Shown here one piece after another: positions 57,251-64,000 of a stretch of DNA of 64,000 nt. Source of the DNA: Streptomyces sp. NRRL S-455. GTDB lineage: Bacteria > Actinomycetota > Actinomycetes > Streptomycetales > Streptomycetaceae. The notes below the pieces were generated by a model, which saw nothing but the letters and a program-made list of their open reading frames with translations, was not told the DNA's origin and made no database searches. The translations under genes were made by a program, and so were the position numbers. The stretch's first letter is position 1. Each line of letters begins with the position of its first letter. The DNA is taken from assembly GCF_000717875.1 (NCBI RefSeq), contig NZ_JOCT01000011.1:1-64000 (forward strand), written 5' to 3'.

Positions 57251-57481
57251 CCGGTCCCCCTTCCGCGTCCCGCAACCGTACGTGCGGGACCGGAGAAAGG
57301 CCAGGTCAGGGCTGGTTTCCTGGCGCCGGTGAAGCGTCCTGTGCGGCCCGCCGCGACACCGGCGCGCACCCCGCCGGCACATCACCGCTGCCCCGTACCG
57401 AAACAGTGGCGGAGCGCCGCCCAGGGGCCCCCGCGCCCCCTTCGCGGGCAACGCGACGCGCGCTGTTTTCCGTCTGCGGCC

Positions 57482-58933
57482 CTACCGCTCCCCCGCCACC
57501 CGGGGCAGCCAGAGCCACATCAGCAGCGCCCCCGCGGCCAGCACCCCGGCCCCGGTCCGGAACGCCAGCGCGTACCCCTCCGTCAGGGCCGCCGGGGTGC
57601 CGCTGCCCGCCGTTCGGGCCACCGCCAGGGTCGACAGGACGGCCAGGCCCAGCGAACCGCCCATCGTGCGGGAGGTGTTGACGAGGCCGGAGACCAGGCC
57701 GGCCTCGCCGGGGGCCGCGCCGGACGTGGCCAGGGCGGCGAGCGGGGTCGCCGCGAGGCCCGCGCCGAGCATCATCAGGATGCCGGGGAACAGGATCGCC
57801 GTCGCGTACCCGCCGTCGGGAGTCATGGTGGACTGCCAGGCGAAACCGGCCATGGCGACCAGTGTGCCCAGCACCGCCACGTTGCGCGGGCCGACCGTCG
57901 GCATCAGCCGGGGCGCGAGCTTGGCGCCGAGGAGGACGGCCAGGGAGCTGGGGACCAGGGCGAGTCCGGCTTCCAGGGGCGTGTAGCCCAGGACGTTCTG
58001 CGCGTACAGGGTCATGAAGAACCACATGCAGAACATCGCGGAGCCGCACAGGAACATCGCCACGTTCGCCGACGACACGGAGCGGAGCCGGAGCAGGCCG
58101 AGCGGCATCAGCGGGCCGGCCGTCCGGGCCTCGACCACGAGGAACAGGGCGAGCAGGGCGAGCCCGGCGAGCAGTGGCAGCAGCGTGGCCGGTGCGGTCC
58201 AGCCCGCCGCCTCCGTCTGGGAGATGCCATAGGCGAGGGTGCCGAGGCCGGCCGTCACGAACAGGGCGCCGGGAAGGTCGAGCCGCCGCCCGTCACCGGC
58301 CCGGCCCTCGACGAGGAACCAGCCGGCCGCGCACAGCACCACGGCTCCCACCGGCACGTTGATCAGCAGCACCCACCGCCACGACAGTGTCTCCACCAGC
58401 AGCCCGCCGACCAGACCGCCCGCCGCGCCACCGCCGGCACCGACCGCCGTCCAGGTGCCGATGGCCCGGGCCCGGGCGGCACCCTCCGGGACCGACGCGG
58501 TGAGGATCGTCAGCGTCGACGGCGCCAGCACCGCCGCGCCCAGCCCCTGGACGGCCCGTGCGAGAAGAAGCTGCCAGTCGTCCTGCGCCAGCCCGCCCGC
58601 CAGCGAGGCCAGGGTGAACAGTCCGAGCCCGACGAGGAACATCCGCTTGCGGCCGTAGAGGTCCCCGGCCCGCCCGCCGAGCAGCATGAACCCGGCGAAG
58701 GCGATGGCGTAGGCGTTCACCACCCACTGCAGGCCCTGCTCGCTGAGCCCCAGCCCGGCCCGCATCGAGGGCAACGCCACGTTGACCACGGACACGTCCA
58801 GCACGACGAGGAACTGCCCGGCACAGGTGAGCGCCACGACGAGCCACATCGGAGGCGCGCCACGCGGACGCAAGCGGGACAGGCGGGACGGGCGGGCTGT
58901 GGCGGTGTCGGCGGATTCGAGCATGCCTGTCAT
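57482..58933 (-). CDS. DHA2 family (14-TM) MFS drug transporter
   Basis: The 483-residue protein has 14 predicted membrane segments and DHA2/EmrB signatures: VALTCAGQFLVVLDVSVVNVALPSM, FMLLGGRAGDLYGRKRMFLVG (loop 2-3), RAVQGLGAAVLAPSTLTIL and GGLVGGLLVETLSWRWVLLINVPVG. It likely exports drugs by proton antiport. ATG 58933 and ATG 58924 are both possible. It is divergent from the next MFS gene. Confidence 0.9.
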   Translation of the reverse strand: MTGMLESADTATARPSRLSRLRPRGAPPMWLVVALTCAGQFLVVLDVSVVNVALPSMRAGLGLSEQGLQWVVNAYAIAFAGFMLLGGRAGDLYGRKRMFLVGLGLFTLASLAGGLAQDDWQLLLARAVQGLGAAVLAPSTLTILTASVPEGAARARAIGTWTAVGAGGGAAGGLVGGLLVETLSWRWVLLINVPVGAVVLCAAGWFLVEGRAGDGRRLDLPGALFVTAGLGTLAYGISQTEAAGWTAPATLLPLLAGLALLALFLVVEARTAGPLMPLGLLRLRSVSSANVAMFLCGSAMFCMWFFMTLYAQNVLGYTPLEAGLALVPSSLAVLLGAKLAPRLMPTVGPRNVAVLGTLVAMAGFAWQSTMTPDGGYATAILFPGILMMLGAGLAATPLAALATSGAAPGEAGLVSGLVNTSRTMGGSLGLAVLSTLAVARTAGSGTPAALTEGYALAFRTGAGVLAAGALLMWLWLPRVAGER

Positions 58934-59060
58934 GCTCTCAACCGTCTTACTCCCATGCCATCGGGATTTCGCCGGGATCCGGCCTCGGTCCCGGGGACTA
59001 GGACCCCCGCAGCGGCCCCGTACCCCCAAGGAAAGGTCAAGTTTTCGTTAGGGTGCCAAA

Positions 59061-59076
59061 GCAACGGAATAGTTGC
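59061..59076. promoter_or_regulatory. Candidate operator upstream of the MFS gene
   Basis: GCAAC-GGAATA-GTTGC is a dyad with 5-bp arms, placed shortly after a TAGGGT -10-like box (59049-59054) and about 75 bp before the MFS ATG. The cognate regulator is not in the window. Confidence 0.35.
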
Positions 59077-59151
59077 CTGGACGTACAAGGTTCAGAGACC
59101 ACGTATCCACGTACCACGCACGTCCGATCTCCGGCCTGGAGGCCCCTCTCA

Positions 59152-60891
59152 ATGACGCAGACGACGACAGACCGTCCCGCCGGCGGAGCGAGCGGGGCCG
59201 TGGTCCCGGTGCTCGCCTTCGCGGGGATCGTTGTCGCGGTGATGCAGACCCTGCTCGTCCCGGTCATCAAGGACCTGCCGCAACTGCTGGACACCGCCCC
59301 CAGCGACGCCACCTGGGTCCTGACCTCGACGCTCCTCTCGGGCGCGGTGGCCACGCCGATCATGGGCCGCCTCGGCGACCTCTACGGCAAGCGGCGCATG
59401 CTGATCACCAGCCTGGCCGTCATGGTCGTCGGCGCCCTGGTCAGCGCGTTCACCAGCGATCTGCTGCTGATGATCACCGGCCGGACGCTCCAGGGCTTCG
59501 CGATGGGCGCGATCCCGCTCGGCATCGGCCTGATGCGGGACATGCTGCCCCGGGAGCGGCTCGGCTCGGCGATGGCCCTGATGAGCTCCTCCATAGGCGT
59601 CGGCGGTGGCCTCGCCCTGCCCGCCGCCGCCCTGGTCGCCCAGCACAGCGACTGGCACGTCCTGTTCTACGGCGCCGCCGGCCTCGGTGTCCTCGCCATC
59701 GCCCTCACCCTGCTCGTGGTGCCCGAGTCGCCGATGCGCGCCGAGGGCTCCTTCGACCTGCCGGGCGCCATCGGACTGTCCGCGGGGCTCGTACTCTTCC
59801 TGCTGCCGATCACCAAGGGGAGCGACTGGGGCTGGGCCTCCGGCACCACGCTGGGTCTGTTCGGCGCCGCCGCGGTCGTCCTGCTCCTGTGGGGCGTGAT
59901 GGAACTGCGCGTCAAGGCCCCGCTGGTCGACCTGCGCACCACCGCCCGCCCGGCGGTCCTCTTCACCAACCTCGCCTCGATCATGGTCGGCGTCTCCTTC
60001 TACGTCGTCTCCCTGGTCCTGCCGCAACTGCTCCAGCTGCCGAAGTCCACCGGCTACGGCCTCGGTCAGTCGATGGTCGTCGCGGGTCTGCTCGTCGCGC
60101 CGCTCGGCCTGACGATGATGCTCACGGCACCCGTCTACGCCCGGCTGTCCGCGAAGTACGGCCCCAAGGTGACCCTGATCCTCGGCCTGATGATCATCGC
60201 GGTCGGCTACGGCGCCGGCCTCGGCCTGATGAGCGCCCCCTGGCAGAGCCTGGTCATCTCGGTGCTGCTGGGCGCGGGCATCGGCCTCGCCTACTCCTCG
60301 CTGCCCGCGCTGATCGTGGGCGCGGTCCCGGCCTCGGAGACGGGGGCGGCGAACGGCCTCAACACCCTGATGCGTTCCATCGGCACGTCGGTGTCGAGCG
60401 CGGTGATCGGCATGGTGCTGGCCGACACCGCGAACACCGTCGGCGGCGTGGAGATCCCGACGATGCACGGCTTCCGGGTCTCGTTCCTGATCGCGACCGC
60501 GGCGGTCGCCGTGGGCCTGGTCCTGGCGCTGTTCCTGCCGGGCGCGCGCCCGTCGCGGAAGCCGCAGTTGCGCGCCGGCAGTGAGGAGGACGCGGCGCTG
60601 GAGCGCGCCGAGCAGGCGCTGCGCGGCTTCCAGGGCCGGGTGCTGGCCGCCGACGGCAGCCCGGTCGCCCGCGCCAAGGTCACGCTCATCGACCGGCACG
60701 GCCGCCAGGCCGGCACGACCCTGTCCGCCGAGGACGGCGCCTACACGCTCACCGTCCCGGGCGGCGGGTCCTACGTCCTGGCCGCCCGCGCCCACGGCCA
60801 CGGCCCGCTTGCCTCGTCCGCGACCCACACGGGCGACGAGCGTCCGGTCGACCTGGACCTGTCCCTGCCGGGCGAGTCGGTCCCCGCCTGA
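59152..60891 (+). CDS. MFS transporter with C-terminal carboxypeptidase-regulatory-like domain
   Basis: The 579-residue protein is a 14-segment MFS transporter (LLVPVIKDLPQLLDTAPSDATWVLTSTLLSGAVATPIMGRLGDLYGKRRM; RTLQGFAMGAIPLGIGLMRDMLPRERLGSA). After the last membrane segment (about residue 465) it carries a ~90-residue beta-sandwich of the CarboxypepD_reg type (FQGRVLAADGSPVARAKVTLIDRHGRQAGTTLSAEDGAYTL). This would face the cytoplasm. ATG 59152 follows GGAGG at 9-nt spacing. The substrate is unknown. Confidence 0.88.
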   Translation: MTQTTTDRPAGGASGAVVPVLAFAGIVVAVMQTLLVPVIKDLPQLLDTAPSDATWVLTSTLLSGAVATPIMGRLGDLYGKRRMLITSLAVMVVGALVSAFTSDLLLMITGRTLQGFAMGAIPLGIGLMRDMLPRERLGSAMALMSSSIGVGGGLALPAAALVAQHSDWHVLFYGAAGLGVLAIALTLLVVPESPMRAEGSFDLPGAIGLSAGLVLFLLPITKGSDWGWASGTTLGLFGAAAVVLLLWGVMELRVKAPLVDLRTTARPAVLFTNLASIMVGVSFYVVSLVLPQLLQLPKSTGYGLGQSMVVAGLLVAPLGLTMMLTAPVYARLSAKYGPKVTLILGLMIIAVGYGAGLGLMSAPWQSLVISVLLGAGIGLAYSSLPALIVGAVPASETGAANGLNTLMRSIGTSVSSAVIGMVLADTANTVGGVEIPTMHGFRVSFLIATAAVAVGLVLALFLPGARPSRKPQLRAGSEEDAALERAEQALRGFQGRVLAADGSPVARAKVTLIDRHGRQAGTTLSAEDGAYTLTVPGGGSYVLAARAHGHGPLASSATHTGDERPVDLDLSLPGESVPA

Positions 60892-61885
<994 letters not shown>

Positions 61886-61992
61886 GAGAACGGCTGGGCG
61901 GGTGAACCGCGCCCGTTCCGCCCCCGCCCGGTCGGCCCACGGGCGGCGTGGCGAGTCGGTGGAGGGCCGTCGCTGCCCAAGGATCCGGGCGC

Positions 61993-62280
61993 GTGGCACA
62001 CACCTTCGCAGAGCTCGTGGAGAAACAGCGCGCGGCAGACGAGGCGTACGCCCGCGTGCGGCAACTGCAGGACGCGTACGGCCCGCCCACCCAGACCAAG
62101 TGGAGCGACCAGCAGACCACCACCTGGGAGACCGCCTGGCGTGCCTGGCGCGACCTCGCCCGCGACGTCCAGGCGGCGGTGACCGCGTACGCGAAGCAGG
62201 AGGAGACATCGCGTCAGGAGATCGAGGCGCGGGTGAAGGAAGCGGTACGGCACGGGAGCGGCGGAGAGGACGGGGCTTGA
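61993..62280 (+). CDS. Small helical protein, function unknown
   Basis: The 95-residue protein is almost entirely charged helix (FAELVEKQRAADEAYARVRQLQDAYGPP; TTTWETAWRAWRDLARDVQAAVTAYAKQEETSRQEIEARVKEAV), suggesting a coiled coil. It matches conserved actinobacterial hypotheticals of this size. GTG 61993 follows AAGGA at 9 nt. No domain recognised. Confidence 0.8.
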   Translation: MAHTFAELVEKQRAADEAYARVRQLQDAYGPPTQTKWSDQQTTTWETAWRAWRDLARDVQAAVTAYAKQEETSRQEIEARVKEAVRHGSGGEDGA

Positions 62281-62299
62281 AGCGTGTCGCAGAAGGCAG

Positions 62300-62445
62300 T
62301 GATCACGCAGCCTGAAGCGAGCGGTTGACGTGTGTGGCCATCCGGCGCGGGCGAGGTCGTGCATGCGGGCGACGGCCTGGGTCGGCGTGGTGGAGGCCGA
62401 CGCCGCGCTGCCGGCGGTCACGCAGGATCTTGTAGTTCTTCCTGT
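62300..62445 (-). pseudogene. Remnant of an IS5/IS4-like transposase C-terminus
   Basis: On the minus strand the segment KNYKILRDRRQRGVGLHHA is followed, after a one-base frame change, by TQAVARMHDLARAG. This pattern (ENYKILRDCRxxGxxHHAxxxxARLHNLxLA) ends many IS5-type transposases in Streptomyces. The rest of the element, terminal repeats and catalytic DDE parts are absent, so it is a decayed fragment. Confidence 0.6.
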
Positions 62446-62550
62446 GTCCTCCGCGCCGGCACGCGGTCCCCCGACCTCAAGATGTGATCCGGGTCGCCAT
62501 GCCCGCGCCCTGTTCGTTCAGCATCCCCTGGCCATCCCTGCCCCGTTGAA

Positions 62551-62600
62551 TAGACGCGACGACTAGTCTAGTCTCTGGATTAGACGCAACGGTAAGTCTC
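62551..62600. repeat. Two 20-bp operator-like repeats, 30 bp apart
   Basis: TAGACGCGACGACTAGTCTA (62551-62570) and TAGACGCAACGGTAAGTCTC (62581-62600) match at 15 of 20 positions. Each is a dyad with AGAC/GTCT arms and a 10-bp gap. They lie 51-100 bp before the MFS start and look like paired regulator sites. Confidence 0.6.
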
Positions 62601-62650
62601 GGCATGTGCCGCGCCTTTCCGCACTCAACCGCTCACGAGAGGCCACTTCA

Positions 62651-63877
62651 GTGGGGAACTCGACCGTCCGCGCCGTCGACCGGGCCGGCGCTCCAGAGAG
62701 GGCACGCGGCGGCGGCCTCGCCGTGTTCAGCGTGGCCTTCGCCTTCTGGATCACCATGGCGGGCACCACCGCGCCCACCCCGCTCTACCCGCTGTACGGC
62801 GAGGAGTTCGGCTTCACGCCGTTCACCGTGACCGTCGTCTTCGCCGTCTACGCGCTCGGCGTCGTCCTCGGGCTGCTGGTCTTCGGCCGGCTCTCGGACC
62901 AGGTGGGACGCCGTCCCGTCCTGGTCGCGGCCACCCTGCTGTCCGTGGTCGCCGCGGTGGTCTTCCTGCTGACCCAGAGCGTCGCCGCGATGCTCGTCGC
63001 CCGGGTCGTGTCCGGCTTCTCCGCCGCCCTGGTGACCGGCGCCGCCACCGCCTCCCTCACGGAGCGGCTCGGGCAGCACAGCCGCATCAAGCCCGCCACC
63101 CTCGCGTTGTTCGCGAACATGGGCGGCCTCGCCTGCGGCACGCTGATCGCGGGGATCCTGGCGGACCTCGCGCCCTCCCCGCTGCGCACCCCCTGGGTCG
63201 TCATGCTCGTCCTCGCCGCCATCGGCACGCTCGGTGTCCTCGTGAACGGGGAGAGCTCCGCCCACCGTTCCGGCTTCTCGCTGCAGGTCCAGCCGCTGCA
63301 CGTCCCCGCCGAGATCCGCTCGGACTTCCTGCGCTCCGCGATGGCGGCGGGCGCGGGCTTCGCCGTGCTCGGCGTCCTGACCGCCGTGACGGGCCTGTTC
63401 CTGGGGACGGTGCTGCACGAGTCCAGCCACACCCTCACCGGACTCGTGGTCTTCATCGCCTTCGCCTGCACCGCCCTCGGACAGCTTCTCGTCCGCACCC
63501 TCAAGCCCGCCACCGCCCTGCCCGCCTCGTGCCTGGGCCTGATCGTCGCCTCCGGTCTGATCGCCGCCGCGATGGCCACCAGCACCCTGGGTCCGCTGCT
63601 CGTCGGTGCCGCGGTCAACGGACTGGCGACGGGCATCGCCGTCGGTCACGGCATCGGCGGCATCACCACGCGCAGCGCCCCCCAGCACCGGGGCGCCTCG
63701 GTCTCCACCTTCTTCGCCATCCTGTACTCGATGCTGGCGGTGCCCGCGATCGGTGTGGGCGTCCTGATCCGCGAGACCAGCCTCCGCCCGGCCGGCGAGA
63801 CGTTCAGCGCGGTGGTCGCCGCGCTCTCCCTCGGCGTCCTGCTCAGCCTGGTGCGGACCGGCCGGAAGGCCGCCTGA
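62651..63877 (+). CDS. MFS transporter
   Basis: The 408-residue protein has 12 predicted membrane segments (VFSVAFAFWITMAGTTAPTPLYPLYGEEFGFTPFTVTVVFAVYALGVVLGLLVFGRLSDQVGRRPVLV; VVSGFSAALVTGAATASL). The TPLYPLY segment is typical of the YcaD/YbjJ-like MFS group. GTG 62651 has a GAGAGG site upstream; GTG 62606 would add 15 unconserved residues. Paired dyads upstream imply a regulator outside the window. A perfect palindromic terminator follows directly. Confidence 0.88.
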   Translation: MGNSTVRAVDRAGAPERARGGGLAVFSVAFAFWITMAGTTAPTPLYPLYGEEFGFTPFTVTVVFAVYALGVVLGLLVFGRLSDQVGRRPVLVAATLLSVVAAVVFLLTQSVAAMLVARVVSGFSAALVTGAATASLTERLGQHSRIKPATLALFANMGGLACGTLIAGILADLAPSPLRTPWVVMLVLAAIGTLGVLVNGESSAHRSGFSLQVQPLHVPAEIRSDFLRSAMAAGAGFAVLGVLTAVTGLFLGTVLHESSHTLTGLVVFIAFACTALGQLLVRTLKPATALPASCLGLIVASGLIAAAMATSTLGPLLVGAAVNGLATGIAVGHGIGGITTRSAPQHRGASVSTFFAILYSMLAVPAIGVGVLIRETSLRPAGETFSAVVAALSLGVLLSLVRTGRKAA

Positions 63878-63913
63878 GCGGGCCTGCCGTGAACCGGTTC
63901 ACGGCAGGCCCGC
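63878..63913 (+). terminator. Perfect 36-nt palindromic terminator after the MFS gene
   Basis: The 36 nt right after the MFS stop form a perfect palindrome centred on CCGG. The stem is about 16 bp with a minimal loop. Downstream, ATG 63971 opens a frame that runs off the window end and is too short to identify. Confidence 0.85.
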
Positions 63914-64000
63914 TGTGCCAGAATCACAGCGACGGACACGATGCGAAGGGTTGACGGAACCATCAGCGCCATGCGGAAACCACCAGCGGCCGGCGAGAAG

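Noticed and set aside
63971-64000. Start of a further gene at the right edge
   Set aside because: Only ten codons are visible and no strong ribosome-binding site precedes the ATG.

Overview
The window is a high-GC actinomycete chromosome segment, almost certainly Streptomyces. Many genes start at GTG, TTA leucine codons are very rare, and there is an HTH/DUF397/ATP-binding regulatory trio. There is also an actinobacterial type A RNase P RNA and a fused RNase HI/acid phosphatase of the S. coelicolor SCO2299 type. No tRNA, rRNA, CRISPR array or intact mobile element was seen. The only mobile-element trace is a short transposase remnant near 62.4 kb.

Layout. 0-6.5 kb holds ordinary genes: a lipoprotein, a Prim-Pol-like protein, a secreted glycerophosphodiesterase with a repeat tail, a TetR regulator with its operators and a DUF6243 target, an S28-type secreted peptidase and an Rsm22-like methyltransferase. 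6.6-15.6 kb is the most unusual accessory block. It encodes an acyl-carrier-like protein without the phosphopantetheine serine, a caspase-STAND ATPase, a separately translated WD40 propeller protein and an LCAT-like lipase. A second promoter then drives a 41-residue acidic peptide, a HEAT-FGE-like protein, an FMN split-barrel protein and an EgtD-like methyltransferase. The block resembles the NTP-dependent conflict (immunity or cell-death) systems of multicellular bacteria, joined to what could be a peptide-modifying cassette. 15.6-23 kb returns to ordinary metabolism, efflux and regulation.

23.1-35.9 kb is a natural-product locus: an MFS exporter overlapping a single ~3,621-residue FAAL-ACP-KS-AT-ACP-LLM-C-A-PCP-C megasynthase. 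It has no ketoreductase, aminotransferase or thioesterase, and it carries a TTA codon. 36-40.8 kb contains the ATP-binding/HTH/DUF397 trio, a Ser/Thr kinase fused to the C-terminal part of a UvrD-like helicase, and an Old-Yellow-Enzyme-like reductase. RNase P RNA lies at about 41.1-41.5 kb.

41.5-50 kb has a DMT transporter, AraC and MerR regulators, a Uma2 protein, yaaA with a 23-bp tandem repeat at its stop codon, KDPG aldolase, and a conserved minus-strand operon (nif3-like, zinc ribbon, RNase H/phosphatase). The zinc ribbon gene appears to start at CTG. 50-55 kb has a secreted/propeller-like hypothetical protein and a MaoC-ADH-SDR operon behind a strong promoter. That promoter carries a perfect 18-bp palindrome matching the KstR consensus, so the operon is probably sterol or acyl-CoA catabolism. 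55-64 kb has a pyruvyltransferase-like protein, two methyltransferases and three MFS transporters.

In-frame TTA codons are present in the caspase-STAND, WD40, megasynthase and kinase-helicase genes. This suggests that the accessory systems share bldA-dependent (developmental) translation.
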